A DNA stretch of 11,445 nt. It comes from an uncultured Altererythrobacter sp. Lineage in GTDB: Bacteria; Pseudomonadota; Alphaproteobacteria; Sphingomonadales; Sphingomonadaceae. Location: NCBI GenBank assembly GCA_946885545.1, contig CAMPGP010000043.1:1-11445 (forward strand). The letters run 5' to 3'. The notes below the pieces were generated by a model that was not told where the DNA came from, did not search any database, and saw only the letters and a list, made by a program, of their open reading frames with translations. Position 1 is the stretch's first letter, and every line of letters begins with the position of its first letter. Of the stretch, positions 1-7,696 are shown one piece after another. Position numbers and translations under genes: made by a program.

Positions 1-163
1 GTGTGGGGGTTGGCGTCGGCGTCGGCGTCGGCGTCGGGCTAGGTGCCGGTGTCGACACAGGCGGCGGGGTGCTGTTGGGGCTTCCGCCCCCTCCGCCGCA
101 ACCGGCCAGCAAAATAGTCAGGGCAACGAGCGGCAACCCGGCCGTGCGACACCGATCATTCAT
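1..163 (-). CDS. Surface lipoprotein N-terminus, probable Slam cargo (partial, runs off window start)
   Basis: Translating the minus strand from the ATG at 163 gives about 54 residues before the window ends. A short positively charged start and hydrophobic segment lead to the lipobox L-L-A-G-C, with the lipidated cysteine at residue 22. Then come five glycines, Ser-Pro-Asn-Ser-Thr, three prolines and a Pro-Thr dipeptide run coded by a hexanucleotide repeat. This is a type II signal peptide followed by a flexible tether. The start is fixed by a strong ribosome-binding site (AAGGGGGAG, 6 nt before ATG). It begins 24 nt after the Slam-like gene stop, so the two are almost certainly cotranscribed. 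Slam genes usually sit beside their cargo, and many cargos are beta-barrel, TbpB-like or haemophore-like surface lipoproteins. The functional domain lies outside the window, so ligand and fold cannot be stated. Confidence 0.8.
   Translation of the reverse strand, partial: MNDRCRTAGLPLVALTILLAGCGGGGGSPNSTPPPVSTPAPSPTPTPTPTPTPT
12..35. repeat. Hexanucleotide repeat (GGCGTC) x4 coding a Pro-Thr linker
   Basis: Four perfect tandem copies of GGCGTC on the plus strand. On the minus strand they code the alternating Thr-Pro tether of the lipoprotein, with further degenerate Pro/Thr/Ser codons on both sides. Because the unit is six bases, gain or loss of copies changes linker length by two residues without breaking the frame. 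Confidence 0.85.
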
Positions 164-187
164 CAAGTACTCCCCCTTGCCGCTCGC

Positions 188-1522
188 TCAGAAGGCGGCG
201 GTGACCCCTATTTCGGCACCAAATCTCTGATAATCATAGATACCGACCGTTGATTGGTTAGCTTCAAACTCGATTTTTGCCAAGGGTGCAAAACGTCCTA
301 TCCGAAAGCTGCGGAAAGTCCCGGAAATGCTGGCTGAGTAGCGATCATCTGCGCGCCGCTCTGGATAGAGAAAAAGGCGTCGATCGGCCTCCAGGCGACT
401 ATAACCACCTTCGAAGACGAGCGTGGTTTCACCGAATTCGTGGAACAGATAGGCGTCGACTCCGCCGCTAATCAGCGAGTAGCCGGGGTCGCGCGCGATC
501 TGGCGGACCGCGGTCGCGCGGGCGCCGCCTCCGAAACGCGCCGTGAACGCGCGGTCGATGCCCGCCGAGGCGCTCAGGCGAAAGGCATCGCGCAGCGAAT
601 TTTGCAGGTCATCGCTGCAGATCATTGCGGCATCGCCCGTCAGGCGTGTGCGAGGGTCGATCGGATGTCGATAGTTTGCCGACACACCGTAGCCCGCGGT
701 GTAAGGGTCGCCACCGAACCATCGGTGGGTTACGATGCCGGACAAGTTTATCGCGTCAGCCCCAGACTTCAATTCAGGGCCGATCTGAAGCGAAACGATA
801 TAGTCGTTGAACTCGCTTCGCCCAAAGAACTGGCCGAGTGCGCTTGCGCGGATGAGCATGTCGGCCGCGCTGCCGATCTCGTGGCGATAATATCCCTGAC
901 CTCGCAGTGACAGCCCGATCCCCGACGTTTCCCTGGCGTCGTCGGACAGGTCGAACTCTCCGATGATCGTCTCCAATGTGTCATCCGCCGTGGCACGGTT
1001 GATGTTGCTGTCGGGCGCAATCGCGATTTGCAGGCTGGCTCCGAAGGGTTTCCTGGCGCTGAGGGCGGATGCGTAGAAGCGAACCAACTGCTCGACCTGC
1101 GGCGGAAGACCTGCCGCCTGCGCAGCGCGCAATTCGCGCGACGCCGCCTCATAGTTTCCGAGCGCCACCTGGATGCGAGCGAGTTCGAGGCGAACCCTGG
1201 CAGCGTCCGGCTTTTCGTCGAGAATCTCGCGCAGAAGAATGGCTGCGTCGCGAGGTCGATTGGCCTGATCGGCGAGCATAAGCGCCAGCCGAAACCGTGC
1301 TTCGGTCCGCAACTCCTCGCGTTCGTTTGCGATCAGCGCGCGATAGGCACGTTCGGCGCGTTCCAAGTCGCCCGCTTCGGCTGCTTGGCGGGCGAATGCG
1401 AACACTTCCGCCGGGGTCAGATTGACGGCATCGCTTTCTACGGCCTGAGCGAGCTCGGGCGAAATAGCCAACCCTGCCAGGCCGAATGCGGCGGCAAAAG
1501 CTATCAGTAATCTTTGAGACAT
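188..1522 (-). CDS. slam: Slam-family surface lipoprotein assembly modulator (TPR + DUF560 barrel)
   Basis: 444 residues. A Sec signal peptide (about 1-27, cleavage near Leu-Ala-Gln-Ala) is followed by a helical TPR-like domain (about 35-155, with Ala/Leu/Arg-rich helix pairs). A beta-barrel of alternating aromatic and hydrophobic strands (about 158-444) ends in a C-terminal Phe, as usual for outer-membrane barrels. Family hallmarks visible are PDSNIN at 170-175 at the barrel entrance, the YPERR-x-DDRYSAS stretch at 386-398, and the final strand pair NQS-x-VGIYDYQR at 422-433. This matches Slam/DUF560 proteins, which move lipoproteins across the outer membrane to the cell surface (type XI secretion). 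Length is in the usual range of roughly 450-500 residues. The ribosome-binding site is weak (G-run 9-14 nt upstream). The lipoprotein directly downstream is the expected cargo. An unrelated TPR-barrel protein is possible, but the PDSNIN and DDRY signatures make that unlikely. Confidence 0.85.
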   Translation of the reverse strand: MSQRLLIAFAAAFGLAGLAISPELAQAVESDAVNLTPAEVFAFARQAAEAGDLERAERAYRALIANEREELRTEARFRLALMLADQANRPRDAAILLREILDEKPDAARVRLELARIQVALGNYEAASRELRAAQAAGLPPQVEQLVRFYASALSARKPFGASLQIAIAPDSNINRATADDTLETIIGEFDLSDDARETSGIGLSLRGQGYYRHEIGSAADMLIRASALGQFFGRSEFNDYIVSLQIGPELKSGADAINLSGIVTHRWFGGDPYTAGYGVSANYRHPIDPRTRLTGDAAMICSDDLQNSLRDAFRLSASAGIDRAFTARFGGGARATAVRQIARDPGYSLISGGVDAYLFHEFGETTLVFEGGYSRLEADRRLFLYPERRADDRYSASISGTFRSFRIGRFAPLAKIEFEANQSTVGIYDYQRFGAEIGVTAAF

Positions 1523-1553
1523 GCGGAGCGCCCCCCGCCGCTCTGGTGATCGG

Positions 1554-1581
1554 TCTAAACAGCACTCGCCGTCGATATCAA
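1554..1581 (-). promoter_or_regulatory. Weak sigma70-like promoter candidate for the Slam cassette
   Basis: On the minus strand TTGATA (plus 1576-1581) is separated by 16 bases from TTTAGA (plus 1554-1559), about 32 nt before the Slam ATG. The -35 is good but the -10 matches only half the consensus, so this is a guess from spacing and position. I saw no convincing Fur-type palindrome in 1523-1752. The rest of this 230-base region, between divergent genes, holds nothing I can name. Confidence 0.28.
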
Positions 1582-1752
1582 TGTCTTGAGGTGATAAATT
1601 CGTCCGGTCCCGCTCCTGTCGCGGCAGTCACGCTTGCAGTTATGGTGATCGTCGCCTCCTGAAACCCGAAGAACGACCGATGGGCCCTTGCCGGACCGGC
1701 ACAGTCGCGTAGCTGTGTGCGGGCCAACCGTTTGAATCGGGAGAGATCACTT

Positions 1753-3612
1753 ATGCGTTTTCACTATGCCCTGCTGCTGGCCGCCGCCCCGCTGGCGGTA
1801 TGCGCGCCTGCCGTTCCCGCCTTCGCGCAGTCCGAAGCACCTGTCGAAACGCAGGCCGAATCCGCTCCCGAGCACAACGCGGAGCTGCGCGCCTGGTTCG
1901 ATGCGAAGTACGAAGAGCAGGTGCTCGACAGCCCGCTCACGCTCACCTCGCTCGGGCGCAAGGAGCGTTATGGCGAGATCGACGACTTCTCGCTCGCTGC
2001 GCAGGACGAGGATTTGGCCTGGCTCAAGGCGACGGTCGAGGAAATGGAACGGACGTTCGACTACGACAGTCTGTCCACCGCGGACAAGCTGTCCTACGAC
2101 CTGTGGAAATACGAGTACGAGCGCGCAGCCGAGTCCGCCCGTTGGCGCGAAAATTCCTACGTCTTCACGCAGATGCACGGTGCGCACACTTTCCTGCCCT
2201 CGATCCTCATCTCGCAGCACGACGTCGATACGGCACAGGACATGCGCGACTACATCTCGCGCGTCGGCCAGATCGGGCGCGCGCTGGGGCAGATGGTCGA
2301 CATCGCCGAGCCGCGCGCCGCGGCCGGTGTGCGCCCGCCCTACTTCGCCTACGATTTCGTTATCGCCGAGGCAGAGAAGCTCGTCTCGGGCGCGCCGTTC
2401 GACGATGGCGACGACAACGCCCTGTGGGCAGATGGCAAGGCCAAGATCGCCAAGCTCGTCGAGGGAGGCACGATCACCGAAGCCGAAGCGGAGACGATGC
2501 GCGGCGAGCTCGAAGCGGCGCTCGAGGGTGGCTATCGCGAAGGCTACGACCGCCTGATCGCTTTCATGACCTCAGACCGGCCCAATGCGCCCGAGACCGG
2601 CGTCGGCATCGGCGGACTGCCGAATGCCGAGGCGTTCTACGCCCACCGCCTAGAAAACAGCACCACGACCGAGCTGACCGCCGAGCAGATACACCAGATC
2701 GGTCTCGACGATGTCGCGCGCATCCACCGCGAAATGGAAGCGATCAAGGATCAGGTCGGTTTCGACGGCGACCTCCAGGCCTTCTTCGACCATATCCGGA
2801 CCGGCGAATTCAACTATTACCCCGACGGCGACGAAGGCGCGCAGATGTACATCGCCGACGCCACCAAGGCGATCGACAACATCGAGAGCAAGTTGCCCGA
2901 ATACTTCGGCCTGCTGCCCAAGGCAGGTCTCGAGGTGAAGCGCGTCGAGGCGTTCCGCGAGCAGGACGGCGGCGCGCAGCACTATCGCAGCGGCACCCCC
3001 GACGGTTCGCGCCCGGGCATCTACTACGCGCACCTTTCGGACATGAGCGCGATGCCCAAGAACATGCTCGAGGTGATCGCCTATCACGAAGGGCTGCCCG
3101 GCCATCACATGCAGATATCTATCGCACAGGAGCTTACCGGCGTGCCGCAGTTCCAGACGCAGATCGGCTACAGCGCCTATTCGGAGGGTTGGGGCCTCTA
3201 CTCCGAACGATTCGCCAAGGAGATTCCCGGCACATACGCCGATCCCTATTCCGATTTCGGGCGGCTCAGTTCGGAACTGTGGCGCGCGATCCGGCTGGTG
3301 GTCGACACCGGCGTCCACTCGAAGGGCTGGACCGAGGATCAGGCGATCGAATATTTCACCGACAATTCGCCGCAGAACACGGAGACCGTCCGCAACGAGG
3401 TGCGCCGCTATCTCGTCTGGCCTGGCCAAGCGACCAGCTACAAGATCGGGATGAACCGCATTCTCGACCTGCGGGCCGAGGCCGAGCGCGAGCTGGGCGA
3501 CCGGTTCGACATCCGCGCTTTTCACGATGCGGTGCTGGGCGGCGGATCGCTGCCCCTGCCGCTGCTCGAACGCCGCGTCCGCAACTGGATCGCGGCGACC
3601 AAGGCCGCCTGA
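1753..3612 (+). CDS. Secreted DUF885 family zinc-peptidase-like protein
   Basis: 619 residues from the ATG at 1753, chosen because GGGAGAG lies 8 nt upstream and a clean Sec signal peptide follows (residues 1-25, ending Ala-Phe-Ala before Gln). An in-frame upstream start at 1717 would put a charged stretch ahead of the signal peptide. The mature protein is acidic and mostly helical, as in DUF885 proteins, which are typically about 600 residues. The probable metal site is seen at H445-E446-G-L-P-G-H451-H452 with M-Q following, and a downstream E478-G-W that in this family plausibly supplies another acidic ligand. The role is inferred as a periplasmic metallopeptidase; its substrate is unknown. 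It is divergent from the Slam cassette, which gives no proof of a shared job. Confidence 0.88.
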   Translation: MRFHYALLLAAAPLAVCAPAVPAFAQSEAPVETQAESAPEHNAELRAWFDAKYEEQVLDSPLTLTSLGRKERYGEIDDFSLAAQDEDLAWLKATVEEMERTFDYDSLSTADKLSYDLWKYEYERAAESARWRENSYVFTQMHGAHTFLPSILISQHDVDTAQDMRDYISRVGQIGRALGQMVDIAEPRAAAGVRPPYFAYDFVIAEAEKLVSGAPFDDGDDNALWADGKAKIAKLVEGGTITEAEAETMRGELEAALEGGYREGYDRLIAFMTSDRPNAPETGVGIGGLPNAEAFYAHRLENSTTTELTAEQIHQIGLDDVARIHREMEAIKDQVGFDGDLQAFFDHIRTGEFNYYPDGDEGAQMYIADATKAIDNIESKLPEYFGLLPKAGLEVKRVEAFREQDGGAQHYRSGTPDGSRPGIYYAHLSDMSAMPKNMLEVIAYHEGLPGHHMQISIAQELTGVPQFQTQIGYSAYSEGWGLYSERFAKEIPGTYADPYSDFGRLSSELWRAIRLVVDTGVHSKGWTEDQAIEYFTDNSPQNTETVRNEVRRYLVWPGQATSYKIGMNRILDLRAEAERELGDRFDIRAFHDAVLGGGSLPLPLLERRVRNWIAATKAA

Positions 3613-3614
3613 CC

Positions 3615-3657
3615 GAAGCGAGGCCCGCCGCCGCAGCGCAGCGGCGGGCCTCGCTTC
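3615..3657. terminator. Perfect 17-bp hairpin, bidirectional terminator
   Basis: Arms at 3615-3631 and 3641-3657 are perfectly complementary with a 9-base loop. The hairpin lies between two convergent genes: it starts 2 bases after the DUF885 stop and its right arm includes two bases of the DUF4349 stop codon. No T-tract follows on either strand, so strength would come from the GC-rich stem alone. Confidence 0.75.
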
Positions 3658-4540
3658 AGGCCGCTTCGGCCTTCCTGTTGATCCGCCGACCGAGCCAGAC
3701 CAGCCCCGCGATCGGGCCGAGGATGGCGGCCAGCACGATCAGCGCCGCGATCACGAAGCCGAGGATCGATCCGAGGGAGCCGACCGCCGACTGGATCGGC
3801 GCGAGGAAGTCGTTCGCCACCGGCGCGCCACTTTCGTAGCGCACGTTTACCCGGCTGTACGCGACGCGACCCTGCATTTCGGTCAGCCAGCTGCGTGCCT
3901 GGTCGATCTCCTGGTTGACCTGCGCCACGCTGCGTTCGGCCGCGACGAGTTCCTGGACGTTGCCCCGGCGTGTGCGCAGCACCTCCATCAACCGGTCGCG
4001 TAACTCGGTGCGCGCGCGCAATTGTGCTTCGGTGTCGACGATCGCCTTGGACATTTCTTCGGTGGAGATTTCCGCCGTGATCTGCTGCGCCTCGGCGCTC
4101 TCCGCTTCCTTCTCGAGCAGCGCCCCGAAGGCGCGGGCATGCTTCGTGGCAACCGCCAGTTGCAGTTCGCCGGTCATGTCTTCGGCATCCTCGCCCGACT
4201 TGGTCATGCCGAGGATGCGACAGCTCGCCGGGCCCTGTTGCTCGCACAGGTCGGCGTGGCGGCGCTGGAGATCGCCGAGGTGTTCGCCGCCGAGACGGAA
4301 GGCGTAGGCGTAAGTGTAGGCGAGCTTGGGCATACTCACCTTGAGCGCGCCGAGGTCGGGAATCGCCGCGGCGGGCATTGCGTCGGCGGAGACATCGGCC
4401 TGCACGGCCGCGCTCTCGTAGCTCCCCGCCGAATCCGGCGTTGCATTCGAAGTGCCGCCCTCCGGCGCTTCGCTGCACGCTGCGAGTGCGAGCGATATCG
4501 CCGTCAGTGAAAGAAGGTAGTTGTGCATCCTCTGCCGCAT
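3656..4540 (-). CDS. DUF4349 lipoprotein with coiled coil and C-terminal membrane segment
   Basis: 294 residues. The start at 4540 is chosen because AAGGAGG sits 5 nt upstream and the protein then opens with a proper lipoprotein signal; the in-frame start at 4573 has no such support. The lipobox is L-A-L-A-A-C with lipidated Cys22. A low-complexity linker (23-60) is followed by an alpha/beta region (65-135) with Cys99 and Cys107, which could form a disulfide. A helical, probably coiled-coil part (about 140-222) leads to a short strand (227-236). A transmembrane helix at about 258-284 ends in a basic tail (RRINRK). This layout is that of DUF4349 proteins, whose function is not established. Having both a lipid anchor and a C-terminal membrane helix suggests a protein tethered at both ends facing the periplasm. 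Confidence 0.82.
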   Translation of the reverse strand: MRQRMHNYLLSLTAISLALAACSEAPEGGTSNATPDSAGSYESAAVQADVSADAMPAAAIPDLGALKVSMPKLAYTYAYAFRLGGEHLGDLQRRHADLCEQQGPASCRILGMTKSGEDAEDMTGELQLAVATKHARAFGALLEKEAESAEAQQITAEISTEEMSKAIVDTEAQLRARTELRDRLMEVLRTRRGNVQELVAAERSVAQVNQEIDQARSWLTEMQGRVAYSRVNVRYESGAPVANDFLAPIQSAVGSLGSILGFVIAALIVLAAILGPIAGLVWLGRRINRKAEAA

Positions 4541-4574
4541 TGTGGCCTCCTTTTTGCCATTATTTGGCCACAAT
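4539..4574 (-). promoter_or_regulatory. Inverted repeat enclosing the DUF4349 ribosome-binding site and start
   Basis: ATTGTGGCC (4539-4547) and GGCCACAAT (4566-4574) are perfect 9-bp inverted copies 18 bases apart. In the minus-strand transcript the second arm contains the last GG of the AAGGAGG ribosome-binding site and the first two bases of the AUG. Folding would therefore hide the translation start. It could equally be a palindromic operator; the sequence does not decide. Confidence 0.45.
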
Positions 4575-4615
4575 TGCGCCTCATTTCCTTTTTGGTCAAG
4601 CGCGGACGCGACGAA

Positions 4616-4641
4616 GGCCCCGCCGAGTGAACGGCGAGGCC
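4616..4641 (-). terminator. Terminator hairpin of the PfpI-like gene
   Basis: Arms at 4616-4625 and 4632-4641 with a 6-base loop lie 28 bases past the stop at 4670. The single non-Watson-Crick pair is a G-U wobble in minus-strand RNA but a C-A mismatch in plus-strand RNA. This shows it acts on the minus strand, ending the PfpI-like transcript before the DUF4349 gene. Confidence 0.65.
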
Positions 4642-4669
4642 CTCATAAATCTTTGAAATATCGGCAGGT

Positions 4670-5215
4670 TTAGGCTGCTTCGGGTTCCTTCACCTCGGCG
4701 CCGAGCCGTTCGATCAAGGCCTTGGAGAAGGCCGGAATGTCGTCCGGATTGCGGCTTGTTATCAGGTTGCCGTCTTCGGCGACCTCCTGATCGACCACGT
4801 TCGCGCCGGCGTTCTTCAGGTCGGTGCGGATCGAAGGCCAACTGGTGACGGTCTTGCCGCCCACGATGCCCGCTTCGGCGAGCAGCCAGGGTGCGTGGCA
4901 AATCGCGGCGATCGGCTTTCCGGCCGCGTCGAACTCGCGCACGATGGCAATCGCGCGCTCGTTCATGCGCAGGATGTCGGGGTTCATCTGTCCGCCGGGG
5001 AGCAGCAGCGCGTCATAATCGCCCACACCGACTTCGTTGACGGTGATGTCGACCTTGACGCTGTCGCCCCAATCCTTTTCCTTCCAGCCGCGGATTTCAC
5101 CGTCTTCGAGGCTGGCGACCGTGGTCTCGACCCCGGCCTTCTCGAGATTCTCGCGCGGCTTCATCAGTTCGGATTGCTCGAAGCCATCGGTGGCGAGGAT
5201 GAGGACGCGTTTCAT
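4670..5215 (-). CDS. PfpI/DJ-1 family protein (type 1 glutamine amidotransferase-like)
   Basis: 181 residues from the ATG at 5215, with AAGGAG 8 nt upstream. A single cytoplasmic DJ-1/PfpI domain covers the whole length: the first strand and G-F-E-Q-S at 11-15 supply the conserved acidic residue E14, L-L-P-G-G at 71-75 forms the glycine loop, and the nucleophile elbow is A-I-C106-H107-A-P. The T-S-W-P-S region at 123-127 and the closing N-P-D-D motif resemble the YhbO/PfpI branch. Members have been reported as proteases, glyoxalase III-like enzymes and deglycases, linked to carbonyl and oxidative stress; which applies here is open. It is divergent from parC and has its own terminator, so probably monocistronic. 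Confidence 0.9.
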   Translation of the reverse strand: MKRVLILATDGFEQSELMKPRENLEKAGVETTVASLEDGEIRGWKEKDWGDSVKVDITVNEVGVGDYDALLLPGGQMNPDILRMNERAIAIVREFDAAGKPIAAICHAPWLLAEAGIVGGKTVTSWPSIRTDLKNAGANVVDQEVAEDGNLITSRNPDDIPAFSKALIERLGAEVKEPEAA

Positions 5216-5294
5216 AAAGGGTCTCCTTTGCGTTTGGGGTTGTCCGTGCAACGCGTGGGGAAAGCGCAGCGTTCCGATCTTCTAGCCGGGGCGT

Positions 5295-5309
5295 GGCCCT
5301 GCTAGGGCC
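5295..5309 (+). other. Small inverted repeat over the parC ribosome-binding region
   Basis: GGCCCT (5295-5300), three bases, then AGGGCC (5304-5309). AGGG, the only ribosome-binding-like sequence before the parC ATG at 5316, lies in the second arm. It might damp translation, but short GC-rich palindromes also arise by chance in a genome of this composition. Confidence 0.25.
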
Positions 5310-5315
5310 GCTCGC

Positions 5316-7613
5316 ATGGACGCTCTGGAAGACGAGAAAGACCCCTTCGACGCAATCGTCGACGCCCCGTTCGATTCCGCGCTGGAAGAGCGCTATCTCG
5401 TCTATGCGCTGTCGACGATCACGGCGCGCTCCCTGCCCGACCTGCGCGACGGTCTGAAGCCGGTCCATCGCCGCCTGTTGTGGGCGATGCGGCAGTTGAA
5501 ACTGAACCCGACCGACGCGTTCAAGAAATCCGCCCGCGTGGTCGGCGACGTGATCGGCAAGTACCATCCGCACGGCGACGCCTCGGTCTACGACGCGATG
5601 GTCCGCCTGGCGCAGGATTTCGCGCTCCGCTATCCGCTGGTCGAGGGGCAGGGCAACTTCGGCAACATCGACGGCGATAATGCCGCCGCCTACCGCTACA
5701 CCGAAGCGCGCCTGACGAAGACTGCGCTGCGCCTGATGGAAGGGCTCGACGAAGGCACGGTCGATTTCATCCCGACCTACAACGGCGAGGAGCAGGAGCC
5801 CGAGGTCTTCCCCGGCCTGTTCCCCAATTTGCTCGCTAACGGCGCCAGCGGCATCGCGGTGGGGATGGCGACCAACATCCCCAGCCACAACGTGGCCGAG
5901 ATCATCGACGCCACGCTCGAACTGATCGACAATCCGCACGTCGAGCACGCGCGGCTGATGGAACTGTTCCACGGGCCGGACTTCGCCACCGGTGGGCTGG
6001 TGGTCGACAGCGCCGAGGCGATCGCGCATGCCTACGAGACGGGGCGTGGGTCTTTCCGCATTCGCGCGCGCTTCCATGCGGCGGAGGCGGAGAAGACCGA
6101 GGACCGCGAGGCCGGGATCGAGCGGCTCGGCGGCGGGCAGTGGCAGCTGGTGGTCAGCGAAATCCCCTACCAGGTGCAGAAAGGCAAGCTGATCGAGCAG
6201 ATCGCGCAGCTCATCGCCGACAAGAAGCTGCCGATCCTCGAGGATATTCGTGACGAAAGCGACGAGAACGTTCGCCTGGTGTTCGTGCCGCGCAGCCGCA
6301 ACGTCGATCCCGAATTGCTCAAGGAATCACTCTACAAGCTGAGCGATCTGGAGACGCGCTTCGGCCTGAACCTCAACGTGCTCGACGTGTCGGGCGGCAT
6401 GGGCCGTACCCCGATGGTCATGGGGCTGAAGGAACTGCTGACCCACTGGACCGCGAGCCAGATCGACGTGCTCCAGCGCCGCAGCCGCCACCGGCTCGAG
6501 CAGATCGCACGGCGGCTCGAACTGGTCGAAGGCTACATTATCGCTTTCCTCAACCTCGACCGGGTGATCGCGATCATCCGCACCGAGGACGAGCCCAAGC
6601 CGGTGATGATGGCCGAATTCGGCCTCACCGACCGGCAGGCCGAAGCGATCCTCAACATGCGCCTGCGCTCCTTGCGCAAGCTGGAGGAAATGCAGCTCCG
6701 CCAGGAAAAGGACGCGCTGCTCAAGGAGCAGGACGAGCTCAACAGGCTGCTCGACAGCCCGGCGCGCCAGCGCACCCGCTTGAAGCGCGACCTTAACGCG
6801 CTGCGCAAGGAATACGCCGAAGACACGCCGCTCGGACGCCGCCGCACCACGATCGCCGAGGCCGCGCCCGCGGTCGAGTTCAGCATGGACGCGATGATCG
6901 AGAAGGAACCGGTGACGGTAATCCTCTCGCAGAAAGGCTGGATCCGCGGCGCGAAGGGCCACGTGGACCTTGCGGGCGAGTTCAAGTTCAAGGAAGGCGA
7001 CGGCCCGGCCTTCGCGCTCCATGCGCAGACCACCGACAAGCTGCTTGTCGCGGCGGACGACGGACGCATCTATACGCTCGGCGCCGACAAATTGCCCGGC
7101 GCACGCGGCTTCGGCGAACCGATCCGCAACATGATCGACATCGATCCCGAGGCGCAAGTCGTCGGGCTGGTGCTGCACAGGCCCAAGGCGCAGCTGCTGC
7201 TTGCGGCCACGACCGGCAAGGGCTTTGCCGCCGCGACCGAGGAGGTGCTCGCCGAGACCCGCAAGGGGCGCCAGGTCGTCAACCTCAAGGATGGGGCGAA
7301 GCTGCGCGTCGTGCGCGAGATCGCCGAGGCGCACGATCATGTCGCGGTGGTCGGCGACAACCGCAAGCTGGTGGTATTCAATCTGGAGGAACTGCCGATG
7401 CTCGCGCGCGGGCAGGGGGTGACGCTCCAGCGGTATCGCGATGGCGGCCTCAGCGACGCGACCACCTTCACGCTCGCAGACGGCCTCAGCTGGACGATGG
7501 GCGGCGAGACCGGGCGCACCCGCACGGAAAACGAGATCTGGCAGTGGAAGGTGGCGCGCGGCGCGGCCGGTCGTCTGCCGCCGCAGGGTTTTCCCAAGGA
7601 CAACCGCTTTTAG
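5316..7613 (+). CDS. parC: DNA topoisomerase IV subunit A
   Basis: 765 residues, the usual ParC length. With ParE (not in the window) it forms the ATP-dependent type IIA enzyme that decatenates daughter chromosomes. The breakage-reunion winged-helix domain (about 25-170) has the G-K-Y-H-P-H-G-D block at 81-88 and the catalytic tyrosine Y128 in A-Y-R-Y-T-E-A-R. The tower domain follows, with the [13 protein letters not shown] segment, then a long helical arm (about 395-515). The C-terminal blades (about 525-750) are degenerate beta-pinwheel repeats. No canonical GyrA-box (Q-R-R-G-G-K-G) is seen in the tail, which favours ParC over GyrA. The position matching E. coli ParC Ser80 is Ala89, and that matching Glu84 is Asp93. 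Its start has only a weak ribosome-binding site. Confidence 0.95.
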   Translation: MDALEDEKDPFDAIVDAPFDSALEERYLVYALSTITARSLPDLRDGLKPVHRRLLWAMRQLKLNPTDAFKKSARVVGDVIGKYHPHGDASVYDAMVRLAQDFALRYPLVEGQGNFGNIDGDNAAAYRYTEARLTKTALRLMEGLDEGTVDFIPTYNGEEQEPEVFPGLFPNLLANGASGIAVGMATNIPSHNVAEIIDATLELIDNPHVEHARLMELFHGPDFATGGLVVDSAEAIAHAYETGRGSFRIRARFHAAEAEKTEDREAGIERLGGGQWQLVVSEIPYQVQKGKLIEQIAQLIADKKLPILEDIRDESDENVRLVFVPRSRNVDPELLKESLYKLSDLETRFGLNLNVLDVSGGMGRTPMVMGLKELLTHWTASQIDVLQRRSRHRLEQIARRLELVEGYIIAFLNLDRVIAIIRTEDEPKPVMMAEFGLTDRQAEAILNMRLRSLRKLEEMQLRQEKDALLKEQDELNRLLDSPARQRTRLKRDLNALRKEYAEDTPLGRRRTTIAEAAPAVEFSMDAMIEKEPVTVILSQKGWIRGAKGHVDLAGEFKFKEGDGPAFALHAQTTDKLLVAADDGRIYTLGADKLPGARGFGEPIRNMIDIDPEAQVVGLVLHRPKAQLLLAATTGKGFAAATEEVLAETRKGRQVVNLKDGAKLRVVREIAEAHDHVAVVGDNRKLVVFNLEELPMLARGQGVTLQRYRDGGLSDATTFTLADGLSWTMGGETGRTRTENEIWQWKVARGAAGRLPPQGFPKDNRF

Positions 7614-7637
7614 ACGGTCTCAGACCCCGGACAACAA

Positions 7638-7672
7638 GAAGGGCCGGGGCGGTCTCCCGCGCCCGGCCCTTC
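7638..7672. terminator. 11-bp hairpin terminator between convergent genes
   Basis: Arms 7638-7648 and 7662-7672 are perfectly complementary around a 13-base loop, in the 83-base gap between parC and the convergent periplasmic-protein gene. Minus-strand RNA continues with UUGUUGU after the stem, plus-strand RNA with CGUUGCG, so it should work better for the minus gene. CCCCGG at 7625-7630 could instead pair with 7644-7649, an alternative fold. Confidence 0.7.
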
Positions 7673-7696
7673 CGTTGCGACCCGAAGGGCGAGGTT

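Noticed and set aside
12..35. CRISPR-like tandem repeat
   Set aside because: Units are six bases with no spacers, and they code a Pro-Thr linker in frame.
1523..1752. Fur box controlling the Slam cassette
   Set aside because: The short GATAAATT and GATATC stretches do not make a 19-bp Fur-type palindrome; iron control cannot be claimed from this sequence.
1800..3839. Long plus-strand open frame of 679 codons
   Set aside because: It is a shadow of the DUF885 gene in another frame, very Arg/Ala-rich, without a ribosome-binding site or recognisable domain.
4541..4573. Longer DUF4349 start at 4573
   Set aside because: The 11 extra residues would sit before the lipoprotein signal, and the strong ribosome-binding site serves the ATG at 4540.
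5097..7340. Minus-strand open frames opposite parC
   Set aside because: ParC is unmistakable on the plus strand over its full length; the opposite frames show no domain or start signal.
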